Position numbers and translations under genes: made by a program
The notes under the pieces: generated by a model
The model's input: the letters and a program-made list of their open reading frames with translations, nothing else
What the model was told of the DNA's origin: nothing
The model's database searches: none
Source of the DNA: CALACW01 sp963627915
Lineage (GTDB): Bacteria > Bacillota > Clostridia > Oscillospirales > Acutalibacteraceae
Direction of reading: 5' to 3'
NCBI GenBank assembly: GCA_963627915.1
Contig: CAVGCY010000029.1
Span: 1 to 28,678 of the forward strand
DNA length: 28,678 bases
In this document: in pieces, positions 1 to 7,104 of the stretch
Position numbering within the stretch: the stretch's first letter is position 1
Layout: every line of letters starts with the position of its first letter

Positions 1-123
1 TTCAAGTTTCTTTAACGCAGTCGAAGCGGAAAGAGGGTGGATATAAACCTTATGGATTCGGCTCTCTTTTGCTGTTAAAACAGAACAAAAAAATCTATTT
101 GCCGCTCCCGGGAATTTTATCAT
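1..123 (-). CDS. Possible 5' part of an ORF running off the window edge (doubtful)
   Basis: Reading the minus strand from the ATG at 123 gives 41 codons without a stop to the window edge, starting MIKFPGAANRFF. I do not recognise the product. No Shine-Dalgarno sequence precedes the ATG, and an open run of this length is not statistically remarkable. The frame stays open upstream of the ATG to a TGA near 153, so the start is uncertain. An extended -10 element lies 33 bases upstream of the ATG. It may instead be untranslated RNA or chance. Confidence 0.2.
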   Translation of the reverse strand, partial: MIKFPGAANRFFCSVLTAKESRIHKVYIHPLSASTALKKLE

Positions 124-313
124 AGAACCGAGGATAACATATAAGTTCTTTTTTCAGTATATCACAAAACGTGTAAAACAATAAGCAATCAGTTGTTTCC
201 GTCCGGTCTGATTACTGTTTTTTCGCCCCGAACGAGCCATTTTGTAAGGTCAATGAAAGACTGTACAGAGCCTATATATAATGGTAATAAGACAAACACA
301 CTTTCACACATAG
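124..313. other. Intergenic stretch with one promoter-like site
   Basis: No credible gene is seen here. On the minus strand an extended -10 (TGA followed by TATACT, 156-164) sits 17 bases from a poor -35 (TTATTG, 179-184). It would drive transcription toward position 1, into the doubtful edge ORF. I see no other structure in this stretch. Confidence 0.35.
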
Positions 314-346
314 CAGAAAAAAAAGCTGTCCTTTCGGACAGCTTAA
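314..346 (-). terminator. Rho-independent terminator of the first cohesin-like gene
   Basis: A perfect 9-bp stem (323-331 with 336-344) closes a 4-base loop, GAAA on the transcribed strand. It is followed on the minus strand by an uninterrupted run of T residues. It lies 35 bases beyond the stop codon. The same stem-loop recurs after the paralogous gene at 1434-1463. Confidence 0.9.
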
Positions 347-380
347 TTTTTCTTATAGATTAAACTTCTACAAGTTTAAA

Positions 381-1139
381 TTATTTTTTCTTGGTTACTA
401 CGAAAGCAACAGCGGCAAGAGCGGAAACACCTGCGATTACAGCGATGCTTGCGTCACCGGTCTTAGTAATTATTCCAGGCTTAGTGGTAGACTCTTTCTC
501 CGTGGTGGTTGACGTTGTTGTAGTCTCTTTTTCAGTGGTTGTAGCAGGGTCTACTATAGGAGGCTCAGTTGTACTCTCATCAACAGGAGGCTGAGATGTA
601 GTAGTCTCCCCAGCAGGCTTAGTTGTAGTCGTGCTGTCATCACCGGGTTTTTCATCCGGTTTAGTGTCGAATGTGTATGATTTACCTGCGTTAGCTACGG
701 TGATATCCTCATCGATGATGCTGTCATTGTTAACGGTAAGAGTTACCTTTTCAACGCCGTCCTTTACCTTAAGAGTGTAGGTAGCAACAGCAACAGTGTC
801 AGTAGTGAACTCTTTACTGGTTATTGTAGCACCGCTGAGAAGATCCTCAGTATTTTTAGCAAGACCTTCCGCAACAGCATTATTGTTCTCATCTGTGATT
901 TTCGCGCCTTCTGAGCTTACATACTGTACTTCATCCGTATTAATGTTAACGAAAAGAGTAGCGGCCTTGTGACCCGTTGCCTTATCAAAAGACATGGTTA
1001 CTGTGAGTGTTCTTGCACTGTCATCATACTCTCCGCTAAGAAGAACAGAGGGCACGTCATCAGCGAAAGCTACAACGCCGAGGCATGCCGTGAGGGCAAG
1101 TGCGATTACGCATGCAAGAATTTTCTTTGCAAGTTTCAT
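381..1139 (-). CDS. Secreted, surface-anchored cohesin-like protein (paralogue A)
   Basis: The 252-residue product has a clear signal peptide (residues 1-26, cleavage expected after AFA). Residues 27 to about 160 form a domain of alternating beta strands resembling a cohesin: a conserved stretch like 'ATLFVNINTDEVQYVS', then 'VAVATYTLKVKDGVEKVTL'. A Thr/Pro/Glu-rich linker (about 160-222) precedes the tail, which reads ITKTGD, a hydrophobic segment, then TKKK. This resembles a degenerate sortase-type sorting signal with the usual L and P replaced. Known single-cohesin anchoring scaffoldins have this layout, so a role in docking dockerin-bearing proteins at the cell surface is inferred. The cohesin call rests on pattern only, and a generic adhesin is the alternative. 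The start is supported by AAGGAAGG 8 bases upstream. The gene is monocistronic with its own promoter and terminator. Confidence 0.8.
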   Translation of the reverse strand: MKLAKKILACVIALALTACLGVVAFADDVPSVLLSGEYDDSARTLTVTMSFDKATGHKAATLFVNINTDEVQYVSSEGAKITDENNNAVAEGLAKNTEDLLSGATITSKEFTTDTVAVATYTLKVKDGVEKVTLTVNNDSIIDEDITVANAGKSYTFDTKPDEKPGDDSTTTTKPAGETTTSQPPVDESTTEPPIVDPATTTEKETTTTSTTTEKESTTKPGIITKTGDASIAVIAGVSALAAVAFVVTKKK

Positions 1140-1181
1140 TGGTAAAACCTTCCTTAAAAAAATTTCTATTATCCTCTGCGA

Positions 1182-1223
1182 ATAATACAGTTGTATTATA
1201 TACTAATAAATGGAGAAAGTCAA
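1182..1223 (-). promoter_or_regulatory. Sigma-A promoter of paralogue A with inverted repeat over the -10
   Basis: On the minus strand TTGACT (1218-1223) is separated by 17 bases from a perfect TATAAT (1195-1200). A perfect inverted repeat, ATAATACA, two bases, TGTATTAT (1182-1199), covers the -10 and the likely transcription start. This is a plausible operator or a hairpin at the mRNA 5' end. The same arrangement occurs at 2207-2248. Confidence 0.85.
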
Positions 1224-1433
1224 GAATAAAATTCACAGTTATACAAAAATAGGGATATTTCAGTCATATGCGATAAATACATGCGGCAAAACGTATCCGT
1301 TCTTTTACATTCTTTCATTTAAGGTCGAATTTATACGCATTTTTTGATAATAATAAATACCGTCATACTCTGTTTTGTTCCTCTTCGGTCAAAGAAAAAC
1401 CGTCAATTCTTTCTTATTCTATTTCTGCAAGTC
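1224..1433. other. Intergenic stretch, nothing recognised
   Basis: The region between paralogue A's promoter and paralogue B's terminator is AT-rich. I see no gene, RNA, repeat or convincing promoter in it. Only trivially short reading frames occur. Confidence 0.5.
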
Positions 1434-1463
1434 AAAAAAAGAGCCGTCCTTTCGGACAGCTCG
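1434..1463 (-). terminator. Rho-independent terminator of paralogue B
   Basis: A 9-bp stem (1441-1449 with 1454-1462) with one G-U pair and a GAAA loop is followed on the minus strand by seven T residues. It is a diverged copy of the terminator at 314-346, so the terminators were duplicated together with the genes. Confidence 0.9.
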
Positions 1464-1500
1464 ATTTTTTGATTCAATAAATAAACTTTAAGAGTTTAAA

Positions 1501-2163
1501 TTATTTCTTCTTGGTTACTACGAAAGCAACAGCTGCAAGAGCAGAAACGCCAGCGATTACAGCGATACCTGCGTCACCGGTCTTTTTGATCGTAGCGGGC
1601 TTGTCTGTCTTCTTTTCAGTAGCAGTGGTTGAAACAGCAGTAGTAGCAGCCTTGGTGGGAGCCTCAGTAGATGCGGGCTCAGTTGTTGCAGGAGCTACAG
1701 TGTCGAATGCGAAAGTTGCACCTGCGTTAGCAACCTTGATTTCATCATCAACAACGCTGTCTTCGCTAACGGTAAGAGTTACCTTCTTAACGCCGTCTTT
1801 TACTTTAAGTTTGTAGGTAGCGATAGTGATGGTATCCTGAGTGAAAACATCAGTAGCCATAGCCGCACCGCTGAGAGTTTTGCCGTCAGTAGCTAAACCA
1901 GCTTCAGGTAAAGCACCGTCGATAGTACCCTTAGCAACATCTACATACTCTACTTCGTCTTCATTGAAGCCAACAAAAAGAGTAGCGGTGGTGTGATCCT
2001 TAGCCTTGTCAAGAGACATGGTTACGGAAAGTGTTCTGGTGCTGTCATCATACTTACCGTCAAGAATGACCGAGGGAACGTCAGCAGCAAAAGCTACTAC
2101 ACCGAGGCATGCCGTGAGGGCAAGTGCGATTACGCATGCAAGAATTTTCTTTGCAAGTTTCAT
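1501..2163 (-). CDS. Secreted, surface-anchored cohesin-like protein (paralogue B)
   Basis: The 220-residue product is a tandem paralogue of the gene at 381-1139. Residues 1-26 (signal peptide) are identical, and the last 25 residues (TGDA, hydrophobic stretch, TKKK) differ at one position. Between them the cohesin-like domain (27 to about 152) is clearly diverged but keeps its key strands ('VEYVDVAKGTI', 'ITIATYKLKVKDGVKKVTL'). The Thr/Ala/Ser-rich linker is shorter (about 153-192). The tail reads IKKTGD before the membrane segment. It is presumably a surface receptor with a different binding specificity from paralogue A, which is inference. AAGGAAGG precedes the start as in paralogue A. The gene is monocistronic. 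Confidence 0.8.
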   Translation of the reverse strand: MKLAKKILACVIALALTACLGVVAFAADVPSVILDGKYDDSTRTLSVTMSLDKAKDHTTATLFVGFNEDEVEYVDVAKGTIDGALPEAGLATDGKTLSGAAMATDVFTQDTITIATYKLKVKDGVKKVTLTVSEDSVVDDEIKVANAGATFAFDTVAPATTEPASTEAPTKAATTAVSTTATEKKTDKPATIKKTGDAGIAVIAGVSALAAVAFVVTKKK

Positions 2164-2206
2164 TGGTAAAACCTTCCTTAAAAAAATTTTCTATTATCCT
2201 CTGCGA

Positions 2207-2248
2207 ATAATACATCTGTATTATATACTAACGTTTCTTTTAAGTCAA
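2207..2248 (-). promoter_or_regulatory. Sigma-A promoter of paralogue B with inverted repeat over the -10
   Basis: On the minus strand TTGACT (2243-2248), a 17-base spacer, and TATAAT (2220-2225). The inverted repeat ATAATACA / TGTATTAT (2207-2214 and 2217-2224) has exactly the arms seen at paralogue A, but the two central bases differ (TC instead of GT on the plus strand). Arms conserved while the centre varies is what an operator or functional hairpin would show, though recent duplication also explains it. Confidence 0.85.
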
Positions 2249-2296
2249 GCATTTTTTTAAAAAAATCCACCGGCACATTTCACAAATCATGACAAT

Positions 2297-2349
2297 TTGA
2301 CATTCTTCGCTTTATATAATATAATCATTATATATATATTTTAAGGGGG
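2297..2349 (+). promoter_or_regulatory. Promoter and ribosome binding site of the uracil-DNA glycosylase gene
   Basis: TTGACA (2297-2302), 17 bases, TATAAT (2320-2325): a perfect consensus sigma-A promoter. A strong Shine-Dalgarno run (AAGGGGG, 2343-2349) sits 8 bases before the ATG at 2358. The promoter is divergent from that of paralogue B. Confidence 0.9.
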
Positions 2350-2357
2350 AAAACCTC

Positions 2358-2924
2358 ATGGACAACAGTTTTTCACTTTTGAGAGAAAAATGCCTGTCAT
2401 GTCAAAAATGCAGGCTCTGCGAAACGCGCACAAACGTCGTGTTCGGAGTCGGAAACGAACATGCAAAAATAATGTTCATCGGCGAAGCTCCGGGCGAAAA
2501 CGAGGATTTAAGCGGCGAACCGTTCGTAGGCAGAGGAGGCAGGCTGCTTGATAATTATCTGTCCGCAGTCGGATTTGACCGCCATACAAATATATATATA
2601 ACAAATACGGTCAAATGCCGTCCTCCGAAGAACCGCGACCCGATGCCTGACGAACAGGAAAAATGCGTCGGTTATCTGAGAGAACAGTTTAAAATAATAC
2701 AGCCCGCAATAGTAGTTTGCCTCGGAAGAATAGCCGCATGCAAGTTAATTAAACCCGATTTCAAGGTTACAAAAGAGCACGGAATATTTTTCGATAAATC
2801 GGGTACTCTTTTCGTGGGAACGTTTCATCCGGCGGCGCTTTTAAGAGATCCGAGAAAAAAAGAGGACGCATTGAACGACTTTTTAAAAATAAAAGAAAAG
2901 GCAAAAGAACTCGGAATTATATAA
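2358..2924 (+). CDS. Type-4 (Fe-S) uracil-DNA glycosylase
   Basis: The 188-residue protein belongs to UDG family 4, which excises uracil from DNA in base-excision repair. Four cysteines near the N terminus (C12, C15, C18, C21) and two more downstream (in 'VKCRPP' and 'EKCVGYL') can supply the four ligands of the structural 4Fe-4S cluster. The uracil-pocket motif GEAPGENED starts at residue 42, followed by 'GEPFVGRGG'. The C-terminal catalytic-loop motif is 'HPAALLRDP'. The length fits the shorter members of the family (about 190-230 residues). It is monocistronic, with a consensus promoter and its own terminator. The family assignment is firm; I give no symbol because naming of this family varies. 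Confidence 0.95.
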   Translation: MDNSFSLLREKCLSCQKCRLCETRTNVVFGVGNEHAKIMFIGEAPGENEDLSGEPFVGRGGRLLDNYLSAVGFDRHTNIYITNTVKCRPPKNRDPMPDEQEKCVGYLREQFKIIQPAIVVCLGRIAACKLIKPDFKVTKEHGIFFDKSGTLFVGTFHPAALLRDPRKKEDALNDFLKIKEKAKELGII

Positions 2925-2961
2925 ACAATGATTTATTCCGGTAAATTATTGTTTACGAAAA

Positions 2962-3000
2962 TCGGGCGGCGGAGATTAAATCTCTGCCGTCCGGTTTTTG
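2962..3000 (+). terminator. Terminator of the glycosylase gene
   Basis: A 14-bp stem (2962-2975 with 2981-2994) with three G-U or U-G pairs and a 5-base loop is followed by TTTTT on the plus strand. Read from the opposite strand the wobble pairs become A-C mismatches, so it serves the convergent transporter gene less well. Confidence 0.8.
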
Positions 3001-3003
3001 TTA

Positions 3004-5421
3004 CTATTTCTTTGATTTTGCCGATTTCTTTTCCGCTTTTATCTTCTTTGCGTATGCGTCGGCTTCAGCGCGTTCGCGCTCAGCCTGTTCTCTTTCGCGG
3101 GCTTCCGTTTCCTCGGCTCTGCGCTTTGCCTCGTCGTACATCGCATTCAGCTCGTCAAGATGACTGTAATTTTCATACTGCGTGACAAGTCTCTCCGCGT
3201 CGTTATACGCCTTTGCGGCAAGGCTGTAATGGAAGTGTATATCGTTTTCTTTTTTTTGTTTGGCAAGATTTTCCTTTTTCTTTGCCTTTAATGCGTCGAT
3301 TTCCCTGCGAAGCCTTGCGATTTCCGGCGAATCCTTCTCCTTCTTCGCAACGGCGGAAAGAACATACGTTTCTTTAATCTTCTCATCCAAAGCGTCCTCC
3401 TCGTCAAAGAGCGCTTCGAGAACGGTAAAATCAGGCTTTACAAACGTTTTTATGTCGGGATAGTATTTTTCAATCGCTTTTTTAGAGGAAAGCTTCTTCT
3501 TCGCCGTTTCGACGGCAAATTTCCTAAGTTCCTTTTCCTCCGGAGTATTCGAGGGCAGATTTCTCGCCTCATGAAGCTCCTTGAGAATATCCTCCCTGCT
3601 CGTCGAAGCGATTGCGTAAAGTCCCTCGTCGAGAACCTTTTTGTAAACGCTCAGCTGAGTTTTATAAAGAGGAGTTGAGAATTTATCAAGCTCGTCGCAT
3701 ACAAATTTTGAAATATCGATATTTTCATTAAGCGCAAGAGCGTCCTTATATGCTTTTTTACCGGCTTTTCTTTCCTGCTTTGTCATACCCGAACGGATAT
3801 AATCGCTCTTTTTTGTACTTACGTAATTTTCCGAAGCCGTCCTGCGGGATTCGTCTATAATATCTATAGCGTCCACAAGATCCCTGTCTTTTAAGCAGTT
3901 ATTGCTGTAATCCTCGAACAGCGCTCTTATTTTAAGAACCTTGACAACGCCCTTCTGCTTTTTCTCTGTAAAGTCATAGAAGAAATACGGTATTGCGTTG
4001 AGAAGCGCGCCGCCCGCAGCCATTAATATAAGCACGGTCATAAGCTTATACAAAAGCCCCGGCTCACCCGTATTTACGTCAAGAATATCATAGGGCGAAG
4101 CGTAGCCGTTGTCGCTGCTGATTCCGTAATATTTCTGAACGGCGGGAAGAACCGACGATGTAAAGAGCGTTATAACGCTGCCTATTGTCGCAACGGCGGC
4201 AAACATTCCGTCGATACGTTCACCCGTCCTGTACTGCTGATAATCTCTGATATCCGCCTGAATTGCGGGAGATGTGATTTGCTCGGAGGCGAGCACGAAC
4301 CAGTTGAGATAGACGCAGACAAACAGCCACCATATATTATGCATACCCAAAAGCATTGCGAGTATACATGCGACGTTCATGAAGTTAACGACAAGAAGAA
4401 CCTTTCTCTTGCCCCATTTCTTAACAAGCACAGGCGTTAAAAGCATGCCCCACAGCGACGAATTGCTGATAAGCGTCTGAATCAGAGCATACTGCGTACC
4501 CGTCGCCGTATGACCGTAGTTATACGACCATGTGAGAATATTTCCGTACGCGCTTTCAAGGAATCCGACCCATCCGGCAAGGGATATAATCCAGAAATAT
4601 TTATTCTTCGCAACCTCTTTTATCGCATATGAGAATTTAATCTGAACGGTATGCGACTTTGCCTGAACGATTTTCTCCTTTGTATTTGCGAAAACCATAA
4701 CGGTAAGAACAACGCCGAGTATTGCGAATACGGGATACGAATATCTGTAAACTCTTATGTCGTACAAATCGTCGTTCGTAAATATCTGAGCAACTATAGG
4801 CACGGCTATGTTAACGATGCTCGGCGCAAGAGAATATACGACGCTCTTGATTGCAAGAACGTCCGTACGCTCCTGAGTATTCGGCGAAAGAACGTGTATA
4901 AGATTCGTATACGCGTCATAGAAGAAATTATAATAAAACTGCAAAAGAAGATTAAATACGAGAACGACCGCGCACGTTGCGATATAATCGGCGCTCTTGC
5001 CGAAAATCATACCCGTGCCGACGATATTCGCAAGCTTATCGTACGGAAACCATACGTACGCAACGGATATTACAGCCGTCGGAATACCCATTGACATCAG
5101 ATACGGTCTGTACTTGCCGGCTTTGTTTCTCGTATTGTCAATCATGTTTGCTCTCAGAGCCGTAAGCGGAATATTTGCAAACGTGTCTATAAGATAAAGT
5201 ATGTACATATCGTCCGGAGCGATGCCGATAGCTCCGCCGACAATCATGTTAGTCGTGCCGACTATAAGCGACATACCGATTGTTATGATAAAATACGCTC
5301 CGATACCGCCGACAGAATACGCCAGTATTTCCTTAAACGTCATATATCTGCCGAGAGGCGGAATTTTCCAATAGGTTCTCACCTTATCGACGGCGCCTGC
5401 CGCCTTTTCTTTTATATTCAT
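3004..5421 (-). CDS. GPH/MelB-type (MFS_2) transporter with a long charged cytoplasmic C-terminal extension
   Basis: The 805-residue protein begins with about 485 residues of glycoside-pentoside-hexuronide cation symporter type: multiple membrane segments, and the loop 'MIDNTRNKAGKYRPYL' resembling the family's conserved D-x(n)-R/K-G-K-x-R-P-[YW] signature. Members usually have 450-500 residues and import sugars or glycosides with a cation. About 320 more residues follow, rich in Lys, Glu, Asp and Arg, with predicted coiled-coil stretches ('ARLRREIDALKAKKKENLAK') and a very basic end (KKSAKSKK). I recognise no domain in the tail. It could bind a regulator or cytoplasmic partner, which is inference. 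Start: ATG preceded by GGAGG six bases upstream. The gene stands alone, so the substrate cannot be inferred from context. Confidence 0.85.
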   Translation of the reverse strand: MNIKEKAAGAVDKVRTYWKIPPLGRYMTFKEILAYSVGGIGAYFIITIGMSLIVGTTNMIVGGAIGIAPDDMYILYLIDTFANIPLTALRANMIDNTRNKAGKYRPYLMSMGIPTAVISVAYVWFPYDKLANIVGTGMIFGKSADYIATCAVVLVFNLLLQFYYNFFYDAYTNLIHVLSPNTQERTDVLAIKSVVYSLAPSIVNIAVPIVAQIFTNDDLYDIRVYRYSYPVFAILGVVLTVMVFANTKEKIVQAKSHTVQIKFSYAIKEVAKNKYFWIISLAGWVGFLESAYGNILTWSYNYGHTATGTQYALIQTLISNSSLWGMLLTPVLVKKWGKRKVLLVVNFMNVACILAMLLGMHNIWWLFVCVYLNWFVLASEQITSPAIQADIRDYQQYRTGERIDGMFAAVATIGSVITLFTSSVLPAVQKYYGISSDNGYASPYDILDVNTGEPGLLYKLMTVLILMAAGGALLNAIPYFFYDFTEKKQKGVVKVLKIRALFEDYSNNCLKDRDLVDAIDIIDESRRTASENYVSTKKSDYIRSGMTKQERKAGKKAYKDALALNENIDISKFVCDELDKFSTPLYKTQLSVYKKVLDEGLYAIASTSREDILKELHEARNLPSNTPEEKELRKFAVETAKKKLSSKKAIEKYYPDIKTFVKPDFTVLEALFDEEDALDEKIKETYVLSAVAKKEKDSPEIARLRREIDALKAKKKENLAKQKKENDIHFHYSLAAKAYNDAERLVTQYENYSHLDELNAMYDEAKRRAEETEAREREQAERERAEADAYAKKIKAEKKSAKSKK

Positions 5422-5452
5422 GACATACCTCCGTAAATCATACTCGGATATA

Positions 5453-5481
5453 ATTTTAACACAGATTTAACATTAAAACAA
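5453..5481 (-). promoter_or_regulatory. Promoter of the GPH transporter gene
   Basis: On the minus strand TTGTTT (5476-5481), 17 bases, TAAAAT (5453-5458), with an extended -10 TG one base upstream. It lies about 30 bases ahead of the start codon. Confidence 0.7.
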
Positions 5482-5555
5482 CAAGCAAATACAAAAAAAT
5501 GATGAAATTCGTGTGAATTTTGGTTTATTATGTTTTTATCAATTAAAACATTAAC

Positions 5556-5597
5556 AAAAAAAAGGATGTTTTTCACCAAAAAGATAGAAAACATCCC
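5556..5597 (-). terminator. Terminator of the amino-acid importer operon
   Basis: On the minus strand GGATGTTTTC pairs with GAAAAACATCC around a loop of about 11 bases, followed by a run of T residues. It lies just beyond the ATPase gene, about 25 bases after its stop. Confidence 0.88.
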
Positions 5598-5620
5598 ATT
5601 ATAATTCGTTTTAAATTAAA

Positions 5621-6352
5621 TTAAAGCACGCATCTGAGGAAATCCTTCGTACGCTCGTTCTGCGGATCGGAGAAAATTTCTTCGGGAGTTCCCTCCTCCA
5701 TGATAACGCCGTCAGCCATAAAAACGACCCTGTCCGCAACGTCTCTCGCAAACCCCATCTCATGAGTAACGACAATCATTGTCATACCGCCCTCGGCAAG
5801 CTCCTTCATAACCGAAAGAACCTCGCCGACCATCTCGGGGTCGAGTGCGCTCGTAGGCTCGTCGAAAAGCATGATGTCCGGACGCATCGCCAAGGCTCTC
5901 GCAATGGCAACTCTCTGCTGCTGACCGCCGGAAAGCTGACGGGGAAACGCGTCCGCCTTGTCCCGCAGGCCTACCCTGTCAAGCAGCTCGTAAGCCTTCT
6001 GCTCCGCTTCGGCTCTCGTCATTTTTTTAAGGTCGACGGGGGCCATCATTATATTTTTTTTAACCGACATATTCGTAAACAGATTAAACTGCTGAAAAAC
6101 CATGCCGACATTTTCTCTGAATTTATTAATATTGGTATGCTTATCCGTAATAAGCACGCCGTCAACCTCGATTGAACCGGAGGTCGCTTTCTCAAGCTGA
6201 TTGAGGCATCTGAGCAGCGTGGATTTACCGCTGCCGGAGGGTCCTATAAGACAAACGACTTCGCCCTCCTCAACCTCCATATTAATGCCCTTTAAAACCT
6301 CAAGGTCGCCGAAGGACTTATGCAGATCGGTTACTTTTACTTTTTTTGTCAT
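5621..6352 (-). CDS. Polar amino-acid ABC importer, ATP-binding subunit (GlnQ-like)
   Basis: The 243-residue protein is the cytoplasmic ATPase of an ABC importer for polar amino acids. All motifs are intact: Walker A GPSGSGKST (about residue 38), Q-loop in 'VGMVFQQFNLF', signature LSGGQQQR, Walker B 'IMLFDEPTSALD' with catalytic Glu, and the H-loop 'VVTHEMGF'. It overlaps the upstream permease gene by 35 bases, so the two are probably translationally coupled; the ribosome binding site is weak (AAGAGA). It is last in a three-gene operon (binding protein, permease, ATPase). Glutamine or glutamate is the usual substrate of the closest family, but exact specificity cannot be read from the sequence. 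Confidence 0.95.
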   Translation of the reverse strand: MTKKVKVTDLHKSFGDLEVLKGINMEVEEGEVVCLIGPSGSGKSTLLRCLNQLEKATSGSIEVDGVLITDKHTNINKFRENVGMVFQQFNLFTNMSVKKNIMMAPVDLKKMTRAEAEQKAYELLDRVGLRDKADAFPRQLSGGQQQRVAIARALAMRPDIMLFDEPTSALDPEMVGEVLSVMKELAEGGMTMIVVTHEMGFARDVADRVVFMADGVIMEEGTPEEIFSDPQNERTKDFLRCVL

Positions 6353-7013
6353 TGTCTAATCTCTTTTCCAGCATTTTTGAAATTATCATAAGGACGGATA
6401 TAACGATAAGATAAAGAATAGCAACATAAACGTATGTTTCAAAAAATCTGTATGTTGAGCCGACGTACGTTTTTGCCTTATTGACAACCTCGGCAAGTCC
6501 GATAACCGAAAGTATGGACGTATCCTTTATCGTTATAATAAACTGGTTAACAAGCGACGGAATCGATATTTTGAACGCCTGAGGGAGAACAACTCTTATC
6601 ATTGCCCTGCCCTTGCTCAGTCCGAGACTTCTTGCAGCCTCCATCTGTCCCTTGTCGACAGCCTGTATACCGCCTCTGAATATTTCGGAAAGATATGCGC
6701 CCGCATTGAGGCTCAGAGTAATAACGCCCGCCACAAACGGCGTGAACTTAAAACCGCTGATAAAAAGCTGAACGACCTGCGGTACGCCGAAAAAGACGAT
6801 AAATGCCTGAACGAGCATGGGTGTGCCTCTGATAATCCATACATATGCGCCCGACAGAAATTTAAAAATTTTAATTTTCGACATCCCCATAAGACAGGCA
6901 AGCAGTCCGAGAAAAAAGCCTATGAGAATAGAGAGAAGCGAAATTCCTATAGTCAGCTTTATACCCTCTAACAATATGGGAGTCGCTTTTTCAAATACAA
7001 CGCTGAAATTCAT
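6318..7013 (-). CDS. Polar amino-acid ABC importer, permease subunit (GlnP/HisM-like)
   Basis: The 231-residue integral membrane subunit belongs to the HisM/GlnP type. It has about five hydrophobic segments and the cytoplasmic EAA loop 'EAARSLGLSKGRAMIRVVLP' that docks on the ATPase. 'WIIRGTPMLVQ' and 'NAGAYLSEIFRGGI' are typical of the family. With only one permease gene in the operon, a homodimer is expected. The C terminus is charged (MLEKRLDNDKKSKSNRSA) and its coding region overlaps the start of the ATPase gene. It is the second gene of the operon, separated from the binding-protein gene by a strong hairpin. Confidence 0.95.
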   Translation of the reverse strand: MNFSVVFEKATPILLEGIKLTIGISLLSILIGFFLGLLACLMGMSKIKIFKFLSGAYVWIIRGTPMLVQAFIVFFGVPQVVQLFISGFKFTPFVAGVITLSLNAGAYLSEIFRGGIQAVDKGQMEAARSLGLSKGRAMIRVVLPQAFKISIPSLVNQFIITIKDTSILSVIGLAEVVNKAKTYVGSTYRFFETYVYVAILYLIVISVLMIISKMLEKRLDNDKKSKSNRSA

Positions 7014-7037
7014 AATCTTTCCTTACAATCCAAACAT

Positions 7038-7068
7038 GGTACAGCACGGCAAAAAACCGCGCTGTACC
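7038..7068 (-). other. Intercistronic mRNA hairpin between binding protein and permease genes
   Basis: Twelve bases (7038-7049) pair with 7057-7068 around a 7-base loop rich in U on the transcribed strand, with a single G-U pair. No T tract follows. It is therefore more likely to be an RNA-stabilising or partial-termination element than a true terminator. Such hairpins commonly let the binding protein be made in excess over the membrane subunits. Confidence 0.7.
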
Positions 7069-7104
7069 GCAATAAACATTAATAAAATTTTAATTCAACA
7101 AGAC

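Noticed and set aside
391..594. Val/Ser-rich plus-strand reading frame opposite the first cohesin-like gene
   Set aside because: It is the complement of the Thr-rich linker and anchor of the real gene; the same artefact recurs opposite the paralogue at 1511-1816.
4651..5197. Plus-strand reading frames opposite the GPH transporter gene
   Set aside because: They are antisense shadows of a well-supported membrane protein, are of odd composition, and lack ribosome binding sites.
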